Shown here in pieces: positions 41,539 through 52,610 of a stretch of 64,000 nucleotides of DNA (positions are counted from its first letter, which is position 1; each line of letters opens with the position of its first letter). The notes beneath the pieces are model-generated. The model worked only from the letters and a program-made list of their open reading frames with translations, was not told where the DNA came from and did not search any database. The position numbers and the translations under genes are program-made. This DNA is from Symbiodinium natans (Eukaryota; Sar; Dinophyceae; Suessiales; Symbiodiniaceae), in NCBI GenBank assembly GCA_905221605.1, contig CAJNDS010000668.1:772555-836554 (forward strand), read 5' to 3'.

Positions 41539-41656
41539 TACTTGGGGGTTCGTGGGAACTCAGAAATAGGGGTATAAGTACCCCCCAAAATAGTGGTCTG
41601 AGTTTTGTTGCCGTACTTGCAACCCTACTTATAACTACCCAAATGAACCTCCAGGT
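41539..41656. mobile_element. Family B TIR element
   Basis: TACTTGGGGGTTCGTGGGAA and ACCCAAATGAACCTCCAGGTA. About 118 bp. Confidence 0.75.
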
Positions 41657-41691
41657 AGATGGAACCCTAAACCCTAAACCCTAAACCCTGA

Positions 41692-41870
41692 ACCAGATGA
41701 GTCCTAGGTCTGCTGAGCCTGTGATTGCACACTTCGAATCCCTCGACCGGGCGCGTGAGTTCCTGGAGGCTATGCCCGTTGGCATTCGGACTGCGGGAAA
41801 GCAACAACTTGTGCGTGAAATTCCTCATTTCACCTCTTCCCAAAATTATCCGCTTACACAAGTCTGATGC
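41692..41870 (+). CDS. Unassigned exon after a CCCTAAA array
   Basis: A frame reads AEPVIAHFESLDRAREFLEA then MPVGIRTAGKQQLVREIPHF. Another + frame over 41800-41900 (KIIRLHKSDAVLHAVK) is also open, so a frame change or splice lies within. Followed by a family D element. Confidence 0.4.
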
Positions 41871-41897
41871 CGTCTTACACGCAGTAAAAAATCCCCG

Positions 41898-42015
41898 ACA
41901 CTCCCATACTCCTTAAGTGAGAAAGATTCCTTAAACCATACAAGGAGCCCTCTTTGTACATGTTACGGACTCTCCCTACCTTAACGGGAACTTACTGGAG
42001 TCCCTGGGATTCCCA
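41898..42015. mobile_element. Family D TIR element, divergent
   Basis: GACACTCCCATACTCCTTAAG and TTACTGGAGTCCCTGGG, with AAGATTCCTTAAACCAT in the left stem. Confidence 0.6.
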
Positions 42016-42390
42016 GGCCCTGCAGAAAGAAAGCTAGAAAACACCCCAAGGATGCCCGTCATGCCTGCAATTGCCCTTTTTTTCAGAAGGTGGGACCTTT
42101 TGGAATGGGTCATGTGGGCAGGATACATTGTCACCTTGTCAAACCCTAAACCCTAAACGAAGTAGCCCTGCGATGCGGATTCGCCCCAGCTGTGCAGGAG
42201 GGAAAAAAACCCTAAACCCTAAACCCTAAACCCTAAACCCGAAACCCTAAACCCTAAACCCTCAGGTAGGTGTCACTGTTTGTGCTGGGGCCACGAGGCG
42301 GCGCACTTGGACCCCAGCATCGCGATGAGGACGCGCTTGGGGGTGTGTGAGGCTTTAGCTTTCGGGGGTTTAGGGTTTACAAGGGTCTAG

Positions 42391-42518
42391 GGCTTGGAGG
42401 TTCATGAGTTGCTACAAGGAGGGATATATATATATATATATATATATTTGTGGTTGGCATGCAACTAACCGTATTGAGGGTACTTACAACCCGACTTATC
42501 ACCACCAACCTCCAAGCA
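42391..42518. mobile_element. Family B TIR element with internal (TA)n
   Basis: CTTGGAGGTTCATGAG and CACCAACCTCCAAG flank a TA microsatellite (42424-42448) that replaces the left core. Confidence 0.75.
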
Positions 42519-43309
42519 GGTTTTGGGGGTTATAGGGGTTGAGGGTTTGGAGCTGATGAAAGTTTTTCACATTTGTGAATGTGCTGCTCGTACTTGTAGA
42601 CTTGTCTTGTGTTGCAAGTTGTGTTTTGCATTCTCATTGTATTTGTTAGGTGTACATTGCATGCATGGCCTCATCTTTTATTTCGATGTTGCTATGATTC
42701 TGGTTTTGTTGTTGTGACTAGATTGTCAGCAATGTATGACATATCTATATACACATATAGATGTATTCATGTGGTTTCTTCTTACGGTGCCATCATCATG
42801 CACCGTCCACAGCGGCTGCTCTGATACCCACACCACCCCTTGTGAAGTGTTTCTGGGCCCGGAGGCCATATTCAAGCCTCAGCGGCGGTGAGCAGGCCAC
42901 GTCCTGGAGTTTTCGCCCGCCTATAGTTTCTGTTGTTTGCCGGATGAGATAGAGACAGTGCTCGAAACCTTTAGCCAAAGCCCAGCTATTTCTACAGTGG
43001 TTGAAACAGCCATTTTTCCTCTTAGGCGCATAGAGCTTGGGGAGGAAGTCGGTTCGGAAAAGGTTTGAAAAGGTTCACATAGTTTTGAAGAGATGTCTAT
43101 TGAGTCTATTGATGGAATAAAGGAACTCTAGCGTCTATGGCCGGTTTGAAAGTTTGGGGGTGCTCAATTCCACACTATAGGACTGGTGTTTCCAGTATAA
43201 TCTTAGAATTCCACGTGTCAGGGACTCCGACCAAGGGAGCAAAAGCAAACAAAAACAGGTTCAATAAACCCTAACCCTAAATCCTAAAGGCACCCATTTG
43301 GCAGGCACA

Positions 43310-43668
43310 GGTGGCACAGGGTTGGGCTTGCATCTCACCAAGCTTCCTCGTGATACTGAGTCTGGATCTGCAGCCCCCAGTATGCGCGTATGATGGTACG
43401 TTGTGGAGCATTGCTTGGAGGTTCATGGGTAGGTAGAAGTAGGGTTATAAGTGTGCTGCTAATTGCTTGAATCTACTTACTATAACAACCCGTGAACCTC
43501 CAAGCATGGTATACTCTAGTATCTTGGGGGTATGTTGTGTTCTCTGCTTAGCATGTGTGTCCGCAGGCGCGTGCGGACATGGCTCGGGTGCTGGACCTGG
43601 GCTGCAGAGATCCCAAGGGGCAGGGAAAGCGGCCGCGCTACAAGGCGCAAGCCCAAGACACGGCCTAG
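43310..43668 (+). CDS. Two terminal exons of an unassigned gene around a family B element
   Basis: After TTTGGCAG (43306) a frame reads TGGTGLGLHLTKLPRDTESG and ends near GTACG (43396). The family B element (43412-43506) lies in the intron. The last exon, 43567-43668, follows TGTCCGCAG and reads ARADMARVLDLGCRDPKGQG to TAG. GGTGLGLHLTK resembles the G2 box of histidine-kinase HATPase domains, but the other boxes were not found, so this is only a hint. Confidence 0.4.
43412..43506. mobile_element. Family B TIR element
   Basis: TGCTTGGAGGTTCATGGGTA and ACCCGTGAACCTCCAAGCA are perfect or near-perfect inverted termini. About 95 bp. Confidence 0.85.
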
Positions 43669-43679
43669 CGTGAATGTAG

Positions 43680-43785
43680 TTAGGGTTTAGGGTTTAGGGT
43701 TTAGGGTCTAGGGTTTAGGGTTTAGGGTTTAGGGTCTAGGTTTAGGGTTTAGGGTTTAGGGTTTAGTTTAGGGTTTAGGGTTTGA
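43680..43785 (+). repeat. TTTAGGG array, about 14 units
   Basis: Heptamers with a few TCTAGGG and shortened units, directly after a terminal exon. Confidence 0.92.
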
Positions 43786-43877
43786 AAATTGAGGGTTTGG
43801 GGTACCCTAAACCATCCTAAGCCCTGTAAGCCCTAAGCCTGCTGCTTGGCGGGTGGCTAAACAACAGCGAAACTCAT

Positions 43878-43968
43878 ACCTGGAGGAGGTAGTTTTAAGC
43901 AGGGCGCTGAGTGCCCTAGGTAGGATCGTAAGCATAATTCAAAATTCTACCTCCAACTGCCCATGAAC
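43878..43968. mobile_element. Family B element, divergent
   Basis: ACCTGGAGGAGGTAGTTTTAA and ATTCTACCTCCAACTGCCCAT; the core GCGCTGAGTGCCCTAGG resembles the family. Confidence 0.45.
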
Positions 43969-44217
43969 GACGGTCTAGTTAAAGGATACAGGCTTTCTGC
44001 TCCAGAGTTCCTTTCAGGTGTTTGCAGTTCGTACATGCGGGGGGTTTCCCAAAATTTGGTTGCTCTATTTTGGGGGTTCCTACACAAGGATGAACCTTAT
44101 TTGAGGTATGTGAGGGTCCATTGTGTTGGGAAATGCCCAGATGGCGGGATGGTGAAGGATTGGGGCTGAGGGCAGGGAGACGTTTCAATGAGTTTGTCGT
44201 GAGATTCTGCTCTGTAG

Positions 44218-44338
44218 GCTCTGATCCTTGATGAGTTCACGCTCCTCGGCAAAAGAGGGCCTTATCAAGGGATTGGAAGCTCTATCGCCCATCGTGATAT
44301 AGTCACTTATTCAGTCTCACATGGGATGATGAACCCGA
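44218..44338 (+). CDS. Unassigned exon
   Basis: A strong acceptor (GATTCTGCTCTGTAG) opens ALILDEFTLLGKRGPYQGIG then SSIAHRDIVTYSVSHGMM. The frame reaches CCCGAAA/CCCTAAA repeats at 44336. A nearby segment (44394-44450, MDAHDRGFGSSVPVHVKWFS) may be the next exon. Unrecognised. Confidence 0.5.
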
Positions 44339-44496
44339 AACCCGAAACCCTAAACCCTAAACCCTCAAAACAGTCGGTTTGAGCTGAAATGGATGCTCAC
44401 GACAGAGGCTTTGGGTCTTCGGTCCCCGTGCATGTCAAATGGTTCTCATCTGAAGCCTAGCAAACCTGCTGAAGGAATCGGAAGAGTTACTCATAG

Positions 44497-44577
44497 TTTT
44501 GCCTTAGGGCCCCTTAAGAACTATACCATAATAGCCCCAAAACCCAGTTCTAATTCTCATTATTCAGGCCCCTAGGG
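44497..44577. mobile_element. Family F element
   Basis: GCCTTAGGGCCCCTTAAGAAC..CATAATAGCCCCAAAACCC..TTCAGGCCCCTAGGG, as in the 20256 and 56090 copies. Confidence 0.6.
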
Positions 44578-44744
44578 TAAGTCAGAACTTCTGATCACGA
44601 ACCTCTGTAGGCGCAAGGTGTACTCTTCAAGGAACTAAGGCGGAATTGAGTCTTTGGGATGGATGTGTCTAGAGTCTCGAGTCTAGTGTCAAGGTTGGAG
44701 GTTCCGCAAAAACTAAGGCCCCTCAATTGAGCAAGAAACCTTAT

Positions 44745-45010
44745 CTAGGCCCGAAGTAGGCCCTTGTTCCCTTGTTGTAGGGTTTAGGCTCTCGTATATA
44801 AGCCATTATAAGCCCCTTTAAACCAAAAAGGGCGCCCTTTTAAATTCCTAGGTTACTCTACTGGGTCTATCTGTGCACTGAAGGCCCTTATAGGGGTCCT
44901 TAGGGGTAATGCCAGGCCTACTTCGGCATATAGGGACTATGTAACGTATGCATCGGGGGACCTTCTAGGTTTCCCTCCTTATATCCCCTTAAGTCTAGTT
45001 ATTCTTAAGG
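44745..45010. mobile_element. Family E element followed by a related fold-back
   Basis: 44752-44872 runs from CGAAGTAGGCCCTTG to GGTTACTCTACTGGGTCTA and is a family E copy. 44873-45010 contains another fold-back (AGGCCCTTATAGGGGTCC and CTCCTTATATCCCC), not clearly in any family. Confidence 0.65.
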
Positions 45011-45122
45011 GCCCTACGTGCATAGGACTGAACCCTGTTGCGAAAGCGACTGCCGTTTAACAAACGTCTAACCAAGCTCTGCGGAGAGCCCATTACCAGT
45101 AGCAAGCTCATAACGAGTGTCG

Positions 45123-45265
45123 TACTTGGAGGCTCATGGTACTTCTTAACCAATTATACCTGTACTTCTAACCCACTTATAAGCCCTTAAGTGCCCCAAT
45201 ATGGTTATAAGTACAGTTATAAGTACAGCTATCATTGGTTAATAAGTACCATGAACCTCCAAGTA
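45123..45265. mobile_element. Family B2 TIR element (long stem)
   Basis: TACTTGGAGGCTCATGGTAC and GTACCATGAACCTCCAAGTA are perfect or near-perfect. The stem continues through AACCAAT/ATTGGTT. It is a subfamily shared with 61462-61534. Confidence 0.88.
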
Positions 45266-45399
45266 CCCGAAAAGCTGGCCACCCTTGAGTTGAGGAGCGT
45301 GCGCCTTCAAGGATAATGGGTTCTCTCTGGGTACAATTCGCCAAATTTCAACCCCCTAAACCCTAAACCCTAAACCCTAAACCCTAAACCACCCCCGAA

Positions 45400-45487
45400 A
45401 GCCCTCCAAGGTCCCTTGTGGACCGGCGCACAGCCAATGCAATGGCACAGGGGCTCCAGCGGCTGGTCCAGCGAAGGCGGCTGGAGG
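45400..45487 (+). CDS. Unassigned exon between C- and G-arrays
   Basis: A frame reads PRSLVDRRTANAMAQGLQRL then VQRRRLEG, bounded by CCCTAAA repeats upstream and TTTAGGG downstream. Arg/Gln-rich helix-like composition. Unrecognised. Confidence 0.45.
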
Positions 45488-46874
45488 GTTGAGGGGAAAA
45501 GAGGGTTTAGGGTTTAGGGTTTAGGGTTTAGGGTTTAGGGCTCTGGAAACTTGCTCCCCCCCCCAACTTCGTACTGTTCCGTCCTCCACTAACTCTACTA
45601 TTGGGGCATTGTTTTGGATCATGGGACCCGGGATCGGCTTTCGAGATGCTCCCAGGGGTCTGAGAGAGGGTTCACTGCTTCTAACTAGCCATGAACCTCC
45701 AGGTAGGGTTCAGGGCTCGGGAGACGGGAGTTTGTTCTTCATTAACTTCCCTTGAACCCTCCATCGATTGCCCCCCCAACCTGAAACCAAAATAGTTTAG
45801 GACTCAGGGTTCAGGGTTTAGGGCTTGAGCTATCTTAGTGCTGCTTGGTGGGGCCCCACTTGGCTTTCAGACTAGTGGCATAGGTCGTCGCTGGGGCTGA
45901 TGTTCGGGTCTTAGGCCTTAGGCCTTAGGGTTTAGGGTTCAGGGTTTAGGGTTCAGGGTTCAGGTTTTAGGGTTTAGGGTTTAGCCAAGTTTATGACATC
46001 AGCCGGGGTGAGCTCGTGCCGGTTTTTTGTTTTAGGAAAGTTGCTGGATACAACCGAAGTTCACGGAACAGCCTGGACCCATGCTAAGATCACCTATTCG
46101 AAGTGTTTTCGGTGTAGGCTTGTAGGGGTTGGGTTCCATCGGCTCCTACACGACGTTAGGGAGCTTCCCTGCAAACCCTAAACCCTTTCGCCCTGCCAAC
46201 TTTCGCAGGAGGCTTTCCAAGGTCGTGGTGGCCTCTTGTCGACGATTGAACCCTAAAACCCTACACCCTGAACCCTAAACCCTCACCCTTACAAAGAAGC
46301 TCAAAGAAGCCCGCAGCTCATCATGCCCTAAATCCCTCAACCCAGAAGCCTTAAGGTTGCATCTGACGTATGCTGTGAACTCTAAGACCTATACCCCTGA
46401 AAGGCGTCACCTCAAGCACTTTGCTGGGCAAAAAACGGCTTAGGTGTCGTGCCATTCCGACTTCGTGCACAAGCCCCTGCCTCAGCTTGACATGCGCGAG
46501 AGTCCGGGATGGCCATGCGGGGTTAGGACATTTCGGCCCCTGAGTCGCCCCAACCCGGCTCTAGAACGCCGATCGTTTGGTTTGACGTGTAGACTGTGGA
46601 TCCCAAAAGAGGTGTCTACCTGCATACTTTGAAATCCTAGGGTGATGAACCTGATATGGTCTGTGATAAGGTGCAGAGTAGGAGGTCGATAGAATGCGTG
46701 CATTAAGCGGAGATGCATAGGGCTCCACCTGATTAGCAGTGCTTAGCATGAGCATTCCCGAGCTTCCAGAAGCGCTTGATGACCCGACGTTGATGCAAGA
46801 TGGGACTCCTGTGGATTGTACCCTAAACCCTAAACCCTAAACCCTAAACCCTAAACCCTAAACCCTAAACCCTA

Positions 46875-47051
46875 ATGAAGCCTATGCGCAGAAGGATACA
46901 CCCCAAACCAGCTAAAACCGATTTAGAGCGTATCAGGTCTGCCCTCGAGCCCGACTGGCTCTTCGAGTGCCACAGCCATCGACCCTTAGCACGCATGCGA
47001 TTCCTGGTCTTGGAGTTGTGGGTTCCAGGAAAATTCTCTGTGTGTCCCTAA
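46875..47051 (+). CDS. Unassigned ORF or exon, 58 codons
   Basis: ATG at 46875 opens MKPMRRRIHPKPAKTDLERI then RSALEPDWLFECHSHRPLAR and ends at TAA formed inside the next CCCTAAA array. A donor such as CCAG|GAAAAT may precede the stop. Protein-like. Confidence 0.45.
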   Translation: MKPMRRRIHPKPAKTDLERIRSALEPDWLFECHSHRPLARMRFLVLELWVPGKFSVCP

Positions 47052-47360
47052 ACCCTAAACCCTAAACCCTAAACCCTAAATAGTGCGTGCGTAGTGTTAG
47101 TTTGTGCCTCTGTACATGAGGCCTCCGGCCCGAAAGCTTAAAAAGGGCTGTCATCCAGCGAAAAATTGCTCACCCGGATCTCCACTGTTCTGCCCCCCCT
47201 CCCCCCACCCAGCAAGAGGAAGCTCAATAGGCTCGGCTAAACTAACCCGAACAAATCCGAGGGTCGTCCCACACGCGCACACCCACGTACTGCCAACAAA
47301 CACAAAAGGTCAAGACTTCAGACCCCTAAACGAGTTTCCAAAGCAGCAGGGCTTTGGGCT

Positions 47361-47480
47361 TACTTTGGATGTGCATGGGTAGTTGCAAGTAGGATTGTTT
47401 TTATGGCATCTAATACACTTCTAACCCTATTCGGAGCACGTGCAACCCCACCTAGAACCACCCAAAATGATCCGCCAAAC
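47361..47480. mobile_element. Family B TIR element, divergent
   Basis: TACTTTGGATGTGCATGGGTA and ACCACCCAAAATGATCCGCC, with GTTGCAAGTAGGATTG and CGTGCAACCCCACC. Confidence 0.6.
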
Positions 47481-47945
47481 AGGGTTTATATGGGGCTCCA
47501 ACCTGGACTGAAACCCAACCAACCAACCTAAACCGCTTCCCTCGATCCAAGGCCTCCTCAAATTCCATTGCGGCGAGGCGGCCGGGGGGAAAGGGGGGGT
47601 TTGCTCGAAATGACAACCCTGCATGTAGTCCCTGAACCCTGAACCCTTAAGCTGAACATAAGCCCCTCAACTCCTCAACCCCAAACCCCGAAGCTTCTAG
47701 CGCCCAGACCCCTAAACCCCCAAACCCCTTAACCTCAACCCTCTAAACCCTAAACCCTAAACCCTAAACCCTAAACCCTAAACCCCCAAACCCCTTAACC
47801 TCAACCCTTTTGGGGCTTTCGGGGAGCCCATGCTTCGATATCAACCTCGAGGTGCCCGCGCCGAGGCCGCCAAGTGCAGCTCTCAAGGCGCGCGCGTCTT
47901 CGGGGCTTGGAGCATGCAGCCAAAATATGAAATTATATTTTGCCA

Positions 47946-48034
47946 TATATAATGGTTATATATATATATATATGTATGTATGTATATATACATGTGGACA
48001 CGTATATGTATATATATATATATATATGTATATG
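47946..48034. repeat. (TA)n/(GTATGTAT)n microsatellite
   Basis: TA tracts with GTATGTATG and CATGTGGACACG interruptions. Confidence 0.9.
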
Positions 48035-48267
48035 TGGCTGCATAGGTAGGCCCTTTTACAGTGGTTTTTGTCTACATAGGGCTGTCAGTCACCCTTCCCA
48101 ACGTTTGTCCGGTGGCTTGCTTGGAGTTTAGAGTTTAGAGTTTGCAATTTAGTGCTATATGGTTAAGTGTTTGTGTTTTCGGCTTCAGGGCTTATGGCAG
48201 TCGAGTCTCTTGCGAAACGAGGGCTTAGGGTCCAGGGTCTATGCATTGTCCGTAGCACACAAAGGGC

Positions 48268-48312
48268 CTCATGCTTTTTAAGGACTGTTAGTATAAGGGG
48301 TAACATTCCAAC
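48268..48312. mobile_element. Family C element, right end only
   Basis: AAGGACTGTTAGTATAAGGGGTAACATTCC is the 3' arm of family C; the left part is missing. Confidence 0.6.
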
Positions 48313-48889
48313 CCTAAGCCCTTTTGCTTTTTTGCAAGGCAGCACGGGCCGCAGCGGCTGCTGCCGAGGACACGTGCTGCCCGGGCGTGATGGCTTAAGG
48401 GTTTAGGGGTTCAGGGTTTAGATTTTAGGGTTTAGGGTTTAGAGTTCAAAAAAGGGCGCAATCTGTTTGGGTGCATCTTCTTGGAGGCCTTTTGACTTAG
48501 TAAGTCTACTTAGTCTAAGTATTCCCTAGAAACCCTGCACTACTCCCCAGATTCCCAAAGTCAGAAACAAATATGTTTCGTGTTGGCTCTTGGAGGTTGG
48601 AGATTGCACGGAAATTTCGAGAAGCTCAGGAATTCGGGCTACAAGTAGCATATTCATACAAGGTCCGATGTCACATTGTTTGCGAAGCCTCCCTAAACCC
48701 TAAACCCTAAACCCTCCAGGGTCAACTGTACAGAGACTTTGCTAAGTCACCGTACGTTGCTCCTATGGCTCCCCTGGTTCATCAGCTCGAGTTCGGAGAT
48801 GCGTGGCCAGATGCACAGTACTTCAGTCCTGCATAGTTTGTCTCCAAGGAGCTTCTTCGAGACAGTCCACAAGACCGAATGCATAAACC

Positions 48890-49152
48890 CGAAACCCTAC
48901 ACCCTAAACCCTAAGCCCTAAACCTTTTCCCCTAAACCCTAAACCCTAAACCCTAAACCCTAAACCCTAAACCCTAAACCCTAAACCCTAAACCCTAAAC
49001 CCTAAACCCTAAACCCTAAAACCCTAAACCCTAAACCCTAAACCCTAAACCCTAAACCCTAAACCCTAAACCCTAAACCCTAAACCCTAAACCCTAAACC
49101 CTAAACCCTAAACCCTAAAACCCTAAACCCTAAACCCTAAACCCTAAACCCC
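48890..49152 (-). repeat. Longest CCCTAAA array, about 35 units
   Basis: Almost perfect heptamers from about 48928 to 49151. Two units carry an extra A (CCCTAAAA at about 49016 and 49113). It directly precedes an exon with a clean acceptor. Confidence 0.96.
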
Positions 49153-49179
49153 ACACCAAGCTTTAATTAAATTGTACAG

Positions 49180-49239
49180 GAGCAGCTCGCGGCCTTCCGG
49201 AGGTCTTTGGCCCAACACGCAGGCCAAGAGCGGTACTGG
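49180..49239 (+). CDS. Unassigned exon (20 codons)
   Basis: Acceptor AAATTGTACAG, then EQLAAFRRSLAQHAGQERYW in phase 0, then donor GTAGTT. TTTAGGG repeats start about 25 bp after the donor. Helix-like composition, unrecognised. Confidence 0.5.
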
Positions 49240-50085
49240 GTAGTTCTCCCTTTTGGGGAGTAGGGTTTAGGGTTTAGGGTGTAGGGTTTAATGTTGGACC
49301 TGCTTTAATAATGTAACCCCCCCCTCCACCCCCCCGCCCCCCAACAGACAAGGGCCCTGAATAAAACAAGACCCCAAACAGTCAGGCAGGGAAGGGGTCA
49401 GGAGGTTGAGTGTTGTATTTCAAACTAAGAACTTGGACGTCAAAACCATTAAAACAAGCAGTCTCTGCCCGAAAACTTTTCATTATAGCGGACCACCAAA
49501 ACATAGGGTCAAGATGCCGAATAGCCGGAAAACTTTTCATAATAGCGTCCCACTAGAATATTGTGGGTGCAACAATATTAGGGTTTAGGGTTCCACCGGC
49601 GACGGAGGTTGGCTTTGAAGCAACAAAGACGGCTTGAACGATTTGCTCAATGTACAGAGTCTGAGCTCAGTGATTGACAATTTGGCAGAATGTATGTATG
49701 TTTGCCTGGACAGAAGTTTGTCAAAGGCCTTTCCCAGCTGACTTCAGGAGTTTGGGTCCAGAAAAGGGTTCAGGGTTCAGGGTTGCTCGACTAGCAGTCT
49801 CATTGCGCTGGCTGCTCAAGGCCCTGCGAGTTTAGTTGTGGCTCTCAGTCCTGCGCCATGGTCATCGAATTCTACCCCAGTCGGTAATCAGTACTTTGAG
49901 TTGCCTAAGATCAGGACAAGCCCCTCCCCCCCTTCTTCAGCGCCGCGCTTCATTCAGAGCAGCCCCTTATGACAGAACCCTTGCATCCTAACTGCCACCA
50001 GGACCAAGACGTTCAGAAGACCTCCCTAAACCCTACAAACCCTAAACCCTATAAGCGCAAAACCCTGAACCCGAACCCCCCCCCC

Positions 50086-50155
50086 CCCCCCTAAACCCTA
50101 AACCCTAAACCCTAAACCCTAAACCCTAAACCCTAAACCCTAAACCCTAAACCGT
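50086..50155 (-). repeat. CCCTAAA array, about 9 units
   Basis: Heptamers after a C-run. Confidence 0.92.
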
Positions 50156-50171
50156 AGGGCAGCCCCCCTCA

Positions 50172-50275
50172 ACATGGCAGGCCATTCCTGCTTCTCCTCG
50201 ACCTACCGGACCGAGGTGGCAGCGCTGGCTGGGGCGCTGCAGGCAGCTTTTCAATGTAGCTTCCTGGGGCTACTA
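50172..50275 (+). CDS. Unassigned exon between C- and G-arrays
   Basis: A frame reads MAGHSCFSSTYRTEVAALAG then ALQAAFQCSFLG and runs into TTTAGGG repeats at 50277. A possible acceptor is GGCAG at 50180. Confidence 0.4.
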
Positions 50276-50408
50276 GGGTTTAGGGTTTCGGGTTTTGGGG
50301 TTTAGGGTTTAGGGTTTAGGGTAAGAAAAAATGTAGCTTCCTGGGCTACTAGGTTTAGGTTTCGGGTTTTGGGGTTTAGGGTTTAGGGTTTGGGGTTTAG
50401 GGTAAGAA
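50254..50408 (+). repeat. 77-bp tandem duplication across an exon/intron border
   Basis: ATGTAGCTTCCTGG followed by TTTAGGG repeats and GGTAAGAAAAA occurs at 50254 and again at 50331. It copies the end of the inferred exon together with its telomere-like repeat. Confidence 0.85.
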
Positions 50409-50715
50409 AAAGACAAAGGGTTAGGGCTCCTCTAGTAGGTACGTTTTGTGTGTTGGTAGATGTTGGTTCGGCGGTGTGCAGTTCAATGTTGAGGGCCGTC
50501 AGCTGCATTGCGGCTTTGTTTCAAGAGGGGTGTTGCGGGGAGGTGCACTTGGTGGCATCATGTACGGGGCATCTGTTCCTTGTCTTGCCCTGCCCAGCAA
50601 GGTGCTACAGTTTTCTTTTGATCAGGGTGCTTGCATGTTGCAGCGCTCACGTTTCTGCTCCTGCCCTGAAATGAGGGGCTTTCCAGGAAAGAGGATGGAA
50701 TTTGTTTGTTTGTTA

Positions 50716-50818
50716 AGGGTTTAGGGTTTAGGGTTTAGGGTTTAGGGTTTACGGTTTAGGGTTTAGGGTTTAGGGTTTAGGGTTTACGGTTTACGGTTTA
50801 GGGTTTCGGGTTTAGGGT
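50716..50818 (+). repeat. TTTAGGG array, about 14 units
   Basis: Includes TTTACGG variants; stands 200 bp from a CCCTAAA array in opposite orientation (50938-51010, which has matching CCGTAAA variants). Confidence 0.92.
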
Positions 50819-51047
50819 TGTTCCTATCCGATGTGCTGCGAGGTCACACTTCCCTACTGCACAGGGTGGCCCCAGCATGCCATGCCTAAGAACGAACTCT
50901 TACACCCGAGATTGTGAGCCAATGTAAGCCCTGGACCCTAAAACCGCCTAAACCCTAAACCGTAAACCGTAAACCCTAAACCCTAAACCCTAAACCCTAA
51001 ACCCTAAACCCCAACATAAGCCTTATATATCGACTTACAGACAAGAC

Positions 51048-51118
51048 TGCTTCGCTCAAAGGTCCTTGGAGAGACGGAGCTCTTGAAGCAGCGCAAGGAT
51101 TCCACGGGGCTTAGCCAG
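51048..51118 (+). CDS. Unassigned exon
   Basis: A frame reads KVLGETELLKQRKDSTGLSQ and ends at a CAG|GTTTAC donor. CCCTAAA repeats lie upstream and a degenerate GGGTTTATGTA repeat (51119-51235) downstream. Helical, charged; unrecognised. Confidence 0.45.
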
Positions 51119-51659
51119 GTTTACAGGGTTTTTCTGGGTGTATACAGGGTTTATGTAGGATTTATGTAGGGTTGATGTAGGGTGTTTGTAGGGTTTCAGT
51201 AGGGCTTTAATAGAGGGGGTTGTAGGACTTCTTGGGGTTTAGGGGTTGACGGGTTTAGGGGCTTACGGCTCTTTCCCACTTACCCGGCTGACTGCAAGAG
51301 ACCTGGATGCAAAAAAGGGGCTTACGGCTTTAATTGGGATTATCAATTGAAGGCTGACCTTTCGGAACCCTAGCTTAAACCCGAAACCCTAACCCCTAAC
51401 CTTAAACCCTATACCCTAAACCCGAAACCCTTAACCCTGAGGCCCGCCAGGCTCCAGATGCGAGCGCATCCAAGAAGCCCTCTTGCCTCTCCCCCCCTCA
51501 CACGAAGCGAATGTTTCGGTTTCAGGGGTAATATATGTATATAATTGTGTTTATTTGTTATTTGTTGTTTTCTGATTTGTTATGTAACTTGTTTTTTCTA
51601 ATTTTGATTATTTATTTATGCATTTATTTAAGGGGGTTAGGGTAGCTTCATCATGTGTG

Positions 51660-51735
51660 TAAAGAATATGTGCATACATATATATATATATATATATATA
51701 CATGTACATGTTACATGTGTATATGTATATATGGG
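51660..51735. repeat. (TA)n microsatellite
   Basis: TA tract with CATGTACATG interruptions. Confidence 0.9.
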
Positions 51736-52465
51736 CTACGGGAGCCTTGCTCAGCAACCGTTCAGACTTCGACAAGCACTGGTATGCTTTTGCCATGCTG
51801 GAAGGCTTTGCAAGATTTGGAAGAGGGGGAGAAGAAGAGGGAGACGGAGGCCCGCCCGCACTCGGTTTATGGGTAAAGCTCTGCCTTAGGGTTTACCTAA
51901 AACCATAAACCCTAAACCCTATAGGGTTTAGAGTTAATGGGTGTATGGGTTTGGGGTTTAGGGTTGCTCTGCCTCGTCAGGGTTTGGGATCTTCGATCTT
52001 CAGGGGTTGACATCTGAGCTCTTGCAAGCTGTTTCAGTAAACCTCACAGGCACACTTTGGATGTCGAATTTGTTCTTCCTGCCTGTGAGGACATGAAAGT
52101 CAATGTAAGTGGCGTCACGTTGAGAGCATAGGATCAAAGTTGTAGCTTATACATCCAGGCTTTTCCCGGGGCGTTAGTTGCCTACAGTTTGAGTTTGCCC
52201 TGCTGTTAGCGGCCAACCGAATTTGCAGGGTTTGGGCTGGAAGGCAGATTCAAGGCTGTTGAAAGTTTGTGGCTCTTTGGTCGGCAAAACAGCCGGGTGC
52301 TGGCTGGAAACAAAACTTGTGGGTGGAACTTTCGTGCGGCCCAAGTGCTGATGAATGAGCCTTGGTGATGCCCCCGCGCCCCCCAAGGAGGTTTAAGGGT
52401 TGTGTTTGGCAACAAGTAGGGTTTAGGGTTTAGGGTTATTGTGTCCACCCACAGTCTGGCCAAGA

Positions 52466-52610
52466 AAGTCAATCTATGGCTCATGACTGAAATCAGCACA
52501 CGCAAAGAACCATGTTTTTGTCCTCCGCATTGGAAGCAACGCAAGAATGCGTTTGCACTGTACATGAGGGTGCGCGCTGCTGACATCGGTGTTTTGTTGA
52601 TGCAGGTGCA
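52466..52610 (+). CDS. Possible upstream exon of the GNAT gene
   Basis: After GTCCACCCACAG a frame reads SLAKKVNLWLMTEISTRKEP then CFCPPHWKQRKNAFALYMRV, with a possible intron border at GATGCAG|GTGCAA (about 52606). It lies in the same strand and order as the GNAT exons, but no family link is visible. The 166-residue minus-strand frame overlapping it includes telomere translation and is rejected. Confidence 0.4.

Noticed and set aside
48890-49152. Chromosome end (true telomere)
   Set aside because: The array is internal, with exons on both sides, and many similar arrays occur in both orientations.
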